64,000 bases of DNA. Origin: Marinifilum caeruleilacunae. Its GTDB lineage: Bacteria; Bacteroidota; Bacteroidia; Bacteroidales; Marinifilaceae. The DNA lies in the NCBI RefSeq assembly GCF_013141825.1, contig NZ_RZNH01000004.1, forward strand, positions 124,531 through 188,530, read 5' to 3'. This document shows positions 53,267-61,817 of the stretch, piece after piece (position 1 is the stretch's first letter; each line of letters opens with the position of its first letter). Made by a program: the position numbers and the translations under genes. The notes below the pieces were generated by a model. It searched no databases, was not told where the DNA came from, and saw nothing but the letters and a program-made list of their open reading frames with translations.

Positions 53267-53444
53267 ATTTTTGTCCTTAGTTTAGTATTTTGTTAGTGTG
53301 TGATAGCGTATTAAAACATCAGTCAATATTATTGGATTTTACGAAACAACAAAGCTTTTTTCATATGTTTCAGAGATATATTATTATCCAAAAATCATGA
53401 TAAATGTTATTTGTTTTTTTTGCCCGATTTGTTATAAATGAAAG

Positions 53445-54833
53445 CTAAGAATGATAATTGGCAAGGCTATAGATAAAGTACGATACCGCCAATAAATCAG
53501 CCGATCCTCCCGGTGAGATGTGATTGCTTTCACAGTAGTTGATTAAATCGGAATAGCGATTTTCAAAATCTTCTTCTCCAAAACAATCCATTGCCAATTG
53601 TGCTTTTGCTTTTAATTCATCAAGTACATCAACCCCTTTTCTAAAAAGGATATTACTGTCGTCGTTGTTCGCAATTAAGGCCAACAGGGCATGTGTCAAT
53701 GATTTTTGCAAAAGCTTATCATCTGCCTCCACATTGGCGAGGTGACGTTCAAGAACCGGAATTGCATTTTCAAAAACACAAGGTAAACCTGCCTGAATTT
53801 CGCCTCTAATTCCTCTTCCTTTGTTTCCATATTTCTCAAAACAAACTTCCCCATGCGTTTGTTTGGTTTGGTAAAGTTTTCTGCCTAGTTCGCGCTCCAC
53901 CAGGTTTCCATTCAGCTTTTGAATCAAATCAACAAATGAATGGTAATTGAAACGCTGTTTTGCAATTAAATAGGCACTAACAAAAAGAGAAAATCCCAAA
54001 AGGAAAATCGCTCCTTTGTGTGTATTTACTCCCTTGGTTTCACGAAACATATCCTCTTCCATCAGCAATCCAATTCTTCTTAATTCAGGAAGAGCTTCTT
54101 TCAGGTTTTCATGTTTAAAAGAAAAACCGTAATTGGCAATCTCCTTAAAATAAACCGATAAAACCGAGGCTGAATTCAGGAAAGTGGCAAAGTCCATGTC
54201 GTCGTGAGAACCATTTGAAAAACGATCGACCAATCCGGGTTTTGGAGATAGGGCCACCTCATGCAAAAGAGATTTTAATGCTTTTGCAGCAAGATCATTG
54301 CAGATCTGCTCCCTGCTCAATTCGTTTAAATACTTATCGATATCTGCATTTATTTTTTTACGGATATCAGTATAAGAATGATTCTGCTGGCGCATACAAA
54401 GCAAAGCTGGCTTTTCGCTACAGTAGTAACATGTTTTGGCTTTGCCCGAAGAAACCGGATCCCCCTGAGCGTTGGTTATATCAACATCTAAAAGTCGACC
54501 CAAAGTATGATTCTCCTCAAACTTTTCAGTGATTTGCTTTATTTCCTCAATGACACAATTTCCATCTAGAATGGGAACAAGAAAAAGGTCGCCTGCCTCA
54601 TCTGTCGCACAATGCTCTTTTGATGAATCTATTAATATTCGGTGCGATAGCAAATGACGCTTCAGCTCTGATAAAACTTTCTGAAAGCATAAATGGATTT
54701 TCTCATCGGATTTCGGATAGCCGGGAATATTAAAATTCAGACTTAAAGAAGCCATTCCTGATTTGGAAATCTCTCCACGCAAAACCGCCCTTTTGTCCCT
54801 GGCAGCTAATATTTTTCCTAACACATCATCCAT
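53445..54833 (-). CDS. citXG: CitX-CitG fusion: holo-citrate-lyase prosthetic group synthesis
   Basis: 462 residues. The first ~170 residues are CitX-like (apo-citrate lyase phosphoribosyl-dephospho-CoA transferase: SLNFNIPGYPKSDEKIHLCF; HTLGRLLDVDITNAQGDPVS). The rest is CitG (triphosphoribosyl-dephospho-CoA synthase) with ALKSLLHEVALSPKPGLVDRFSNGSHDDMDF (~181-211), RETKGVNTHKGAIFLLGF (~272-289) and THGEVCFEKYGNKGRGIRGEIQAGLP. The fused CitXG form is known in lactic acid bacteria and others. Makes and attaches the prosthetic group of CitD. Confidence 0.92.
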   Translation of the reverse strand: MDDVLGKILAARDKRAVLRGEISKSGMASLSLNFNIPGYPKSDEKIHLCFQKVLSELKRHLLSHRILIDSSKEHCATDEAGDLFLVPILDGNCVIEEIKQITEKFEENHTLGRLLDVDITNAQGDPVSSGKAKTCYYCSEKPALLCMRQQNHSYTDIRKKINADIDKYLNELSREQICNDLAAKALKSLLHEVALSPKPGLVDRFSNGSHDDMDFATFLNSASVLSVYFKEIANYGFSFKHENLKEALPELRRIGLLMEEDMFRETKGVNTHKGAIFLLGFSLFVSAYLIAKQRFNYHSFVDLIQKLNGNLVERELGRKLYQTKQTHGEVCFEKYGNKGRGIRGEIQAGLPCVFENAIPVLERHLANVEADDKLLQKSLTHALLALIANNDDSNILFRKGVDVLDELKAKAQLAMDCFGEEDFENRYSDLINYCESNHISPGGSADLLAVSYFIYSLANYHS

Positions 54834-54938
54834 ATTGCAATCATTAAATCAGCAATAAATTCATTTAAATATGATATAAAATTACACCCTAAAAGTAAAA
54901 TAACAATTAGGGTGCACTTTCTTTATGTAAGAATCTCT

Positions 54939-56498
54939 TTACGAGAGATTTTCAACATTGTAAATCACATCAATAATGGTTCCGTCACGATACTCTACCA
55001 AAGCAACAATCTTGTCACCTAGTTCTTTCTCGGCTGGAATACCAGTCATCGCATCCACCTTCTCTTTTAGGTCTTTGATATCGACAACTTTAACACCTGC
55101 TTTAATTAAAGCAGCAGCAAGATTTGGCTTAGAAGGATTCACACATACACCGCGCTCTGTAACAATTACATCAACACTTTCACCTGGTGTAACTACGGTG
55201 TGAACTCTGTCTTTCACAATTGGCAAACGCCCACGGAAAGAAGGACAAACCACAACCGTTAGGTTTGCACCCGAAGCGGTATCTGAGTGTCCACCCGATG
55301 CACCACGAATTTCGCCCGACGAACCTGTAATTACGTTTACATTAAAATCCACATCAACTTCCAGAGCACCAAGAACCACAACATCAAGTTTATTGGTCAT
55401 CGATCCACAGTTGTTCGGATTTGCATACTGGTCGCAAGTAATTTCGATATGGTTTGGATTGTTTAAAACAGAAGAACTTACAGCAGCATCGAAAGATTGA
55501 ACGTCGAAGATTGCCTGGAATAAGCCTTCATTCAACATATCTACACCGTAAGAAGTAACACCACCAATCATGAAACTACCTTTAATATCTTTGCGTTTCA
55601 TATCTTCGCGAAGAAATTTTGCCACAGCCAAGGATGCTCCACCAGCACCAACCTGGAAAGACATACCATCCTTAAACAAACCAGAATGTTCGATTACATT
55701 GGCAGCAATACGTGCAATGCGTAAGTCCATTGGCGAAGTGGTAATACGAGTAGTTCCCGATGCAATTTTACTTGCATCACCAATGCTGTCTACCTTTACC
55801 ACATAATCGATAAAGTGCTGACGAACGGTACTTGGAACACAAGGGTAATCAACCAAATTATCGGTTACAATAATTACATTCTTAGAGTATCTTGCATCGA
55901 TATCAGCATAACCCATAGAACCAAATGCCGAAGGACCATGAGAACCTGTAGCATTACCTTCCTCATCGGCAGCCGAAGCAGCCAAAACCGACAAATCTGG
56001 CTTAATTCTTCCTGTTAGGAAGTCGCGCACACGTCCACCATGCGAGTGAATAATCGCTGGGTATTTTAGTTTACCCATCGAAATAATTTCACCAAGTCTT
56101 CCACGAATCCCCGAAGAAAAAATCTTGGTAATCATACCCTTCTCTACGTAAGGTACAAGACCATCGTGAGCCGAAGTTAACGATGAAGAAGCCAAAGTAA
56201 TGTCTTTGATTCCCATTTCGTCAAGTATCTTAATGGTTTGCATCAAAACACCATCTCCACCACGTAGGTGATGGTGAAAAGTAACCGTCATTCCATCGAA
56301 TGGATTACACTTTTTGATGGCAGCCTCTAAGTTATCGCAAAGTTTTGAGGTATGAGGTTTTTTTGCTTTAAGTGTTCTGGAAATATTTGTAGCCGGAGCT
56401 TCATCTTCAATAATGCTTTTCCAAACACCACGGAATGGCTTTAATTCGCCAAATCCTTCTATATATTCAGGAATTTCAACTCCTAATGCGTTTTTCAT
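54939..56498 (-). CDS. citF: Citrate lyase alpha subunit (citrate CoA-transferase)
   Basis: 519 residues. N-terminal LGVEIPEYIEGFGELKPFRG and DNLEAAIKKCNPFDGMTVTFHHHLRGGDGV are the family signature; the CoA-transferase fold continues with GASGGHSDTASGANLTVVVCPSFRGR near 398-423. Exchanges the acetyl group of the carrier for citrate. Follows citE by 42 nt. Confidence 0.95.
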   Translation of the reverse strand: MKNALGVEIPEYIEGFGELKPFRGVWKSIIEDEAPATNISRTLKAKKPHTSKLCDNLEAAIKKCNPFDGMTVTFHHHLRGGDGVLMQTIKILDEMGIKDITLASSSLTSAHDGLVPYVEKGMITKIFSSGIRGRLGEIISMGKLKYPAIIHSHGGRVRDFLTGRIKPDLSVLAASAADEEGNATGSHGPSAFGSMGYADIDARYSKNVIIVTDNLVDYPCVPSTVRQHFIDYVVKVDSIGDASKIASGTTRITTSPMDLRIARIAANVIEHSGLFKDGMSFQVGAGGASLAVAKFLREDMKRKDIKGSFMIGGVTSYGVDMLNEGLFQAIFDVQSFDAAVSSSVLNNPNHIEITCDQYANPNNCGSMTNKLDVVVLGALEVDVDFNVNVITGSSGEIRGASGGHSDTASGANLTVVVCPSFRGRLPIVKDRVHTVVTPGESVDVIVTERGVCVNPSKPNLAAALIKAGVKVVDIKDLKEKVDAMTGIPAEKELGDKIVALVEYRDGTIIDVIYNVENLS

Positions 56499-56540
56499 TT
56501 TGTCTTTGTATTAGTATCAATTCGTAAAACAGAAAAGCTG

Positions 56541-57440
56541 TTAACTTGCAACCGATTTTTCAATTTCTTTTAAATCGATATTTGCATATTCCAAAACGGT
56601 AATTGCTCTTTGTACAACAGGAGCATCAACCATTTTACCATCAATTGCGAATACACCAATACCCGCATTTTTATTTCTGATAAACTCCGAATATACCCTG
56701 TATGCTTTACGCACTTCATTCTCGGTTGGATTAAACACTTCGTGCACAACATCTACCTGGCGAGGGTTAATCAGTGCCTTACCAGCAAAACCTATTTTTT
56801 TGATGTATTCTGTTTCTTCACGAAGTCCTTCTTCATCATTAACATCTGCAAAAACGGTGTCTAAAACATCCAATCCATATGCTTTTCCGGCCATAACAAT
56901 ACGCTTACGAGCATAATCGATACCAACACCATCAGGAGTTTTCACAATTCCCATATCGGCAGTTAAGTCCTGACCACCAATTGTAATTGCATCAATTCGT
57001 GAATCGGCATTTGCAATATCGTACACATTGGCAACACCTTTTGCTGTTTCGATCATTACATGAATGGTCATTGTAGGATTCTTAATTCCATGTTTTTTCT
57101 CGATTCTTCGAACTTCTTTCATGAAATCTTTTACATCCTGAACTGTTTCTGTTTTTGGAAATCTGATGTTATCAGGTTGTAGTGGCACAATTTCCTCTAA
57201 ATCGGCAAGGCCAAATGGGGTGTGCATGTTGTTTACACGAACACAAACTTCGGTATCGTAAAACTCTACAGTTTGTAGCATGTTACGTACCAAAATTCTT
57301 GCAGCATCTTTCTGGTTCAAAGCTACAGCATCTTCCAAGTCTAATAAAACCGCATCGCAACCATAAACTCCGGATTGTTGAATCATTGCAGGATTATTTC
57401 CCGGAATGTACAACATTGATCTTCTTTTCTTCTTTGCCAT
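56541..57440 (-). CDS. citE: Citrate lyase beta subunit (citryl-ACP lyase)
   Basis: 299 residues, HpcH/HpaI aldolase fold. RRSMLYIPGNNPAMIQQSGVYGCDAVLLDLEDAV at the start; catalytic Arg and Glu in VRVNNMHTPFG and MIETAKGVANVY; RIDAITIGGQDLTADMG. Splits citryl-carrier into oxaloacetate and acetyl-carrier. Its ATG overlaps the citD stop by one base (TAATG). Confidence 0.95.
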   Translation of the reverse strand: MAKKKRRSMLYIPGNNPAMIQQSGVYGCDAVLLDLEDAVALNQKDAARILVRNMLQTVEFYDTEVCVRVNNMHTPFGLADLEEIVPLQPDNIRFPKTETVQDVKDFMKEVRRIEKKHGIKNPTMTIHVMIETAKGVANVYDIANADSRIDAITIGGQDLTADMGIVKTPDGVGIDYARKRIVMAGKAYGLDVLDTVFADVNDEEGLREETEYIKKIGFAGKALINPRQVDVVHEVFNPTENEVRKAYRVYSEFIRNKNAGIGVFAIDGKMVDAPVVQRAITVLEYANIDLKEIEKSVAS

Positions 57441-57727
57441 TACATTGTACCCTCCTGAATACCTAAAGAACGTTTAACAGCAGCTTCTACTCTTGCCTTA
57501 ATTGTTGGCGTAAGTGCTCCCTTATCTTTTGCAATCAAGTGAACATCCTGGATATCCAACTCATCTAATACCTGATTAATCGTAGTTTTGATATCATTTT
57601 CGAACTGTAGCATTACAGTTGAAGAAATATCAATTTGGCGACCGGTTTCCTCTGTTACAGGTTCGATCAAGACCATAATATCGCTTGATTCGAAAGTTCC
57701 GGCTTGCGCTTTAAACTTAGGTGTCAT
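57440..57727 (-). CDS. citD: Citrate lyase acyl carrier protein (gamma subunit)
   Basis: 95 residues. The prosthetic-group-accepting serine is in AGTFESSDIMVLIEP (~Ser14), the standard position in CitD. Also QVLDELDIQDVHLIAKDKGALTPTIKARVE, which is family-typical. First gene of citDEF-citXG-citC. No clear -7/-33 promoter was found upstream; CAAATTTTA at 57780-57788 is one base out of register. Confidence 0.93.
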   Translation of the reverse strand: MTPKFKAQAGTFESSDIMVLIEPVTEETGRQIDISSTVMLQFENDIKTTINQVLDELDIQDVHLIAKDKGALTPTIKARVEAAVKRSLGIQEGTM

Positions 57728-58575
57728 TGTTAATGAAATTAGTTTAAATTATTCCGTAAGAATTATAATAATTGATCTTGCAAATTTTAATGACTTTGAA
57801 TAGAAATCAAAGCACTTTTAAAGATTTTTGTAGTTAATTACCTACTGTTATAAAACACACGCAGGAAACGATTGCATATCAACTCATTACCAAAGCTAAA
57901 ATCTTGTAAGTATTTACATTTCTTACTATTCACATAGTTTACAAGGATAAAATAAGCACTACCACTCAGGCTTTTTCAACAACAAATGAAATATTTAACA
58001 CTAAAAACTGCTGGTAAAGAAGAAGGAAACAATTATTGTAGAAAACAACAAAGGCCTCGCACAAGCGAAGCCTTAATTGTTAGTGATTAGTTAGTGGTTA
58101 GAATTCGCTTGCCTAATAGCAAGAAAATCAGTTGTGTGATTAGTAAAGTTACAAATGGTAATTGTGTTTTACTTTTTAAATACGCCACAATAAAGTGTAT
58201 TTTTTTTGATTACGCAAACGTTTTCTGAAAAATCTTTTTTCACATATTTTATTTTTAATGATTCTTAAAACTGTAATTTTCCTATATATTCTGATGGTTT
58301 TATTACAGATTTTTTTCTTTTAATCAGGCATAGGAAAATGATTTTCAAGTTATCCGAAATCCAAATTACACTGATTCGGAAAAGCTATTTTCTTCAAAAA
58401 TTGAGCGATTAATAGATTTTTATGAGTTGTTAATCGTCAATTAAACTCAATATTAAGTGCGCAGGCATATATTCGCAATGTCATGAAATAATTCAAAGGT
58501 TAAAGATTAGATTAGTATAAGAAGTTAGAGTTAGCTTGAACTGCTCCACACATGCAGTTCGCGATGAAAGTGAAG

Positions 58576-58603
58576 ATAGCCCGGGTACCACACCAAGGGC
58601 TAT
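58576..58603 (+). terminator. Plus-strand terminator in the intergenic region
   Basis: ATAGCCC / GGGCTAT stem with a 14-nt loop and TTTTT tail. No plus-strand gene precedes it, so it probably ends a small RNA or a leader. Confidence 0.6.
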
Positions 58604-58616
58604 TTTTATAGAAAAA

Positions 58617-58652
58617 AAATGAGCTCCCAGGCAAAGACCCAGAAGCTCATTT
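58617..58652. terminator. Terminator after the sugar-kinase gene
   Basis: AAATGAGCT / AGCTCATTT outer stem with T-rich flanks on both sides; serves the minus-strand ADP-dependent kinase gene. Confidence 0.75.
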
Positions 58653-58674
58653 TAATTTGACAATTATATCTTTA

Positions 58675-60108
58675 TTAGATTGCACCAACCAACGATACCG
58701 ATGAAATGGTATCTCCCATTCCTACCAAGGTAACTGGTTTTTCAATTAAAATGGTTGGTACAGCAATAATTTCGATTTCCTGATTGGTATAAATACCAGA
58801 TGATAACAAATCATTGTCTCCAAGTATTTCTTTCACGGTATTGCTTAAGCCTTCCAATTCGTTCAGGCCTACATCTGAAACCTGATGGTCTTTTGCCCAC
58901 ATCAACACATCTTTGCTGTTAATTGCACCTGTTCCTGCTTTGGCAGCTGCTACCGTAGCGGCCAATTGCATACCATCTCTATTTTGAATTGGGCTTACTT
59001 TAAAACCTTTTTGCTGCAGTGTAACATACAATCCAAACATGTGTAGCTGCATTCTAGGACATTGAGTATACTCATACACCTTTAACATTCCTTTAAAAAG
59101 GTTAGAAGCATTCGTTAGATTATCGCACTCTTTCGCCAATTCTTCCTCACCAATCACTTCAAGGATATCGATTAACTCTCTTTCGTTAAAACCCAAACTA
59201 TCTACATCCTGAACCAGGCTATCGATAAGGTGCTTTCTCACGACCTTATCCTGGGTAGAAGCAACTTCCAGGTGCAACAAATTATCCGGACAAGATTTTC
59301 TCCAGTCTGCAATCAAACCTTTCGATAAATCGATACGCTCAGCTCCCTTGGCTCCATCAGCCAGAGTTTCATGCAACATTTGGTAACCAGACAAAATGAT
59401 GTATTCCGGATTTACATCCTCTTTAGCCATCCTATTGTTGAAATTATCATCGATATGAAGCTTAAAATTTAAAGGATCGTAGGTTGCAATAAATCGGTTT
59501 GCTTTCGGACAGGTATAAGTTTCATCACCAATGGTAAGCGTATCCCCTTTATCGAATTCAATAATCCAGTGAATTAGCGCATTATCTCCTTTTCGATCGA
59601 CCAGTGAAGCCTGCTTTAATTCACCATTTTCGTCGGTAGTTAGCAGGTTTGGCAAATCGAGAAACAGCTGCGATTGTTCTTTAGGTGCCGATGCACAATG
59701 TACATACACATTTTGAACACCACACACGGCCATGGCATTGGCAACAATACCACCTTGTCCTCCCATTTGTAGTTTATCGTAGCCAACATGTTTGTTCAGC
59801 CAATAAAAAACATCTACATCTTCAATCAACCATTCTTCGGCAATTCCGCCTTTAAAACAATGGGCAATACCTCGAATTGCGTCTTCATTTTTTCGAATGG
59901 CTTTTTCCTCTCCAGATAAAATTAAATTTTGGTCCAGCTTATTATTTCTGATCAACTTCTCTACATCCTTTCCACTCACTTTGATAACCGCATCAACATT
60001 GGCATTAAAGGCACTAATTAAACCTTTAATTTCTCCCATCTTCTCTAATTGTTTAGGTGCTGTGCTATAATTTTTAAGCCAGGCAGCTTTTAATTCATTA
60101 TTCGACAT
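58675..60108 (-). CDS. ADP-dependent glucokinase/phosphofructokinase family protein
   Basis: 477 residues, ribokinase-like fold of the ADP-PFK/ADP-GK family first described in Archaea. N-terminal ISAFNANVDAVIKVSGKDVE; MGGQGGIVANAMAVCGVQNVYVHCA (~115-139, sugar-binding region); SLVDRKGDNALIHWIIEF; FIATYDPLNFKLHIDDNF; QNRDGMQLAATVAAAKAGTG; C-terminal TLVGMGDTISSVSLVGAI, where GMGD is the catalytic GxGD. ADP rather than ATP as phosphoryl donor is the family property; glucose versus fructose 6-phosphate cannot be decided by eye. Would tie sugar phosphorylation to ADP in an energy-limited anaerobe. Confidence 0.88.
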   Translation of the reverse strand: MSNNELKAAWLKNYSTAPKQLEKMGEIKGLISAFNANVDAVIKVSGKDVEKLIRNNKLDQNLILSGEEKAIRKNEDAIRGIAHCFKGGIAEEWLIEDVDVFYWLNKHVGYDKLQMGGQGGIVANAMAVCGVQNVYVHCASAPKEQSQLFLDLPNLLTTDENGELKQASLVDRKGDNALIHWIIEFDKGDTLTIGDETYTCPKANRFIATYDPLNFKLHIDDNFNNRMAKEDVNPEYIILSGYQMLHETLADGAKGAERIDLSKGLIADWRKSCPDNLLHLEVASTQDKVVRKHLIDSLVQDVDSLGFNERELIDILEVIGEEELAKECDNLTNASNLFKGMLKVYEYTQCPRMQLHMFGLYVTLQQKGFKVSPIQNRDGMQLAATVAAAKAGTGAINSKDVLMWAKDHQVSDVGLNELEGLSNTVKEILGDNDLLSSGIYTNQEIEIIAVPTILIEKPVTLVGMGDTISSVSLVGAI

Positions 60109-60257
60109 TTGAGATGTTTTATATTATTAATTGGATTTTTTGAATGATATCACATTTAACAAGCAAATTAATGCAATAATTGTTCAAATGATTAGAATGG
60201 AAGTGTTTTTTGTTCAATTTTTTACCGCAATGGTTTGCAGAAATCAGATTAAAAAAA

Positions 60258-60283
60258 GCCCTCGCAAAATTCATTGCGAAGGC
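60258..60283 (-). terminator. Terminator after the SPFH gene
   Basis: GCC(C)TCGCAA / TTGCGA(A)GGC with one mismatch, T-tract (TTTTTTT) on the minus strand. Confidence 0.75.
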
Positions 60284-60311
60284 CCTAACTGAATTTCGAA
60301 AATTAAAAGGA

Positions 60312-61622
60312 CTATTTCTTCAATTTGGTATCCATTAACTGATTTGCCATTGCAGCTCCAATTAACGATTCAAGAGGTGTTTTTCCGTTCTTGCCATCAT
60401 TACCGGTAATCATGACATCCGGGAATTTAACTTTGGCTATTTCTTTTGCCACACCAATTGCAATTTCTTTTTCGATTTGAGCTCGTTCCTGAGGTGTTAA
60501 ACCTGCCGAAACCAACTTCGCATTTTGGTATGATTCGGCATCAGCAGCAACCTTTTTAGCTGCAGATTTCAACTTCTCGGTCTCTAGCGCAATTGCTGCA
60601 AGTCTTTTGTTGGTTTCCTCTTGCTTCAATTTGGTTTCGATAGAGATCAGAGCCTTAACCTGTTCTTTTTCCTGCGCAACACGTTCCGCCGCTTTATCTC
60701 TTTCCCCTTCGGCAACAATACGAGCCTGCGCATCTTTTGCAGTTTTAATTTTCTGCTGTTCCAACTGTCTTTTTGCTGACTCATCGCGCTGAGCTTCCAG
60801 TCGCTTTTTAAAGACAGCTTCCAGAATTACATCATCAACAATTACCTGTGCCACAATAATGTTATTCTCATTGATATCATGAGGTATACGAATAAATTTA
60901 CCATTTTCATCTTTTCTCTTCTTTACCTCGTAACGAGTCTGAATTTCCTTAATTTCACGACTACTATCCTCAATCGAAGAAACAATAGTATCACGATATT
61001 CAAGTTTCTCAACACTATAAGCTCCATCTTTCAACTGATCTTCGATTGCTACCCTAAAATCGGATGCAGAACCCGAAATATAATCCTGTGCTGCAAACAT
61101 ATAACCAGTATTCGATACTACTTCGCGAACAGTTGGTATAAGAGTGTTGTTAGCAAGATTTTGCAAAGATCTAAACTCAATTGCCATTTCAATAAAGGAC
61201 TCTTTATCGGTTGGTAACTGGAAGCGAGTAGATAACTTTGCTGAAGCTGTTACCTGGTCGATAAAACGAATCGGAATTGGATTCATCACTCCTTCGATAT
61301 CATCATTCTTTTCTCCTTTACTCACCACCTTAACATCGATGTACTTTTGCCATGGGATAATTTTCGCGAATCCTCTCCATTTAATTCCTTCCGACATTAC
61401 GGCATCTTTTCCACCATTAGGATAAACAACAAAGTATTGATAACCAGGCTCTGCCCAGAAAAATAAAAATGGCATAATAATCATAACAACACCTGAACCA
61501 ATTACTCCAAGAGAAAAACGAGAAGTTAGTTTCGAGAATGTTTGCGACTTACTTACCAATATTGGCTTTAAAAACAGCATGGCCAAACCTGCCAGTACAA
61601 TAATAATTCCTAATACAATCAT
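60312..61622 (-). CDS. SPFH/Band 7 (prohibitin-like) membrane protein
   Basis: 436 residues. Two N-terminal membrane segments (IVLGIIIVLAGLAMLFLKPI and FSLGVIGSGVVMIIMPFLFFWAEPGYQYF), then an SPFH domain (~70-250; GVMNPIPIRFIDQVTASAKLSTRFQLP) and a long helical coiled coil (~265-400; RLEAQRDESAKRQLEQQKIKTAKD) rich in Lys/Glu/Gln, ending with a conserved-looking NGKNGKTPLESLIG tail. Assembles as a membrane ring or scaffold in lipid microdomains; in bacteria partners include FtsH-type proteases. None next door. Confidence 0.85.
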   Translation of the reverse strand: MIVLGIIIVLAGLAMLFLKPILVSKSQTFSKLTSRFSLGVIGSGVVMIIMPFLFFWAEPGYQYFVVYPNGGKDAVMSEGIKWRGFAKIIPWQKYIDVKVVSKGEKNDDIEGVMNPIPIRFIDQVTASAKLSTRFQLPTDKESFIEMAIEFRSLQNLANNTLIPTVREVVSNTGYMFAAQDYISGSASDFRVAIEDQLKDGAYSVEKLEYRDTIVSSIEDSSREIKEIQTRYEVKKRKDENGKFIRIPHDINENNIIVAQVIVDDVILEAVFKKRLEAQRDESAKRQLEQQKIKTAKDAQARIVAEGERDKAAERVAQEKEQVKALISIETKLKQEETNKRLAAIALETEKLKSAAKKVAADAESYQNAKLVSAGLTPQERAQIEKEIAIGVAKEIAKVKFPDVMITGNDGKNGKTPLESLIGAAMANQLMDTKLKK

Positions 61623-61767
61623 AAAATAATTTAGTTTAATTGGTTTTCTATTTCAAGCACTAAAGTAGAATTTAAAATTGAAAGCCTTATTATTTTTATG
61701 TTAGTATTCGATCAAGATGAATTTTGCACTGCGAAACCCGATTTTTTACATGATATTTCTTAAACAA

Positions 61768-61795
61768 AAAAGCCCATCCTAAAGATGAGCCTTTT
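61768..61795 (-). terminator. Terminator after clpB
   Basis: Imperfect hairpin around AAAAGCCCATC / GATGAGCCTTTT with a T-rich minus-strand tail. Confidence 0.6.
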
Positions 61796-61817
61796 ATCGT
61801 CTAATTAAATGTAGTCA

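Larger units (their letters stand above)
57728..58674. other. 947-bp intergenic region with hairpins and short repeats
   Basis: No coding frame and no family-like peptide. It holds a hairpin AAGGC(C)TCGC-ACAA-GCGA(A)GCCTT at 58051-58074, two tandem 11-mers GTTAGTGATTA/GTTAGTGGTTA at 58079-58100, and at its right end a hairpin GAACTGC-N9-GCAGTTC followed by the terminator at 58576-58603. A small-RNA gene on the plus strand between ~58440 and 58610 is possible. An ancestral gene may have been lost here. Confidence 0.5.
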
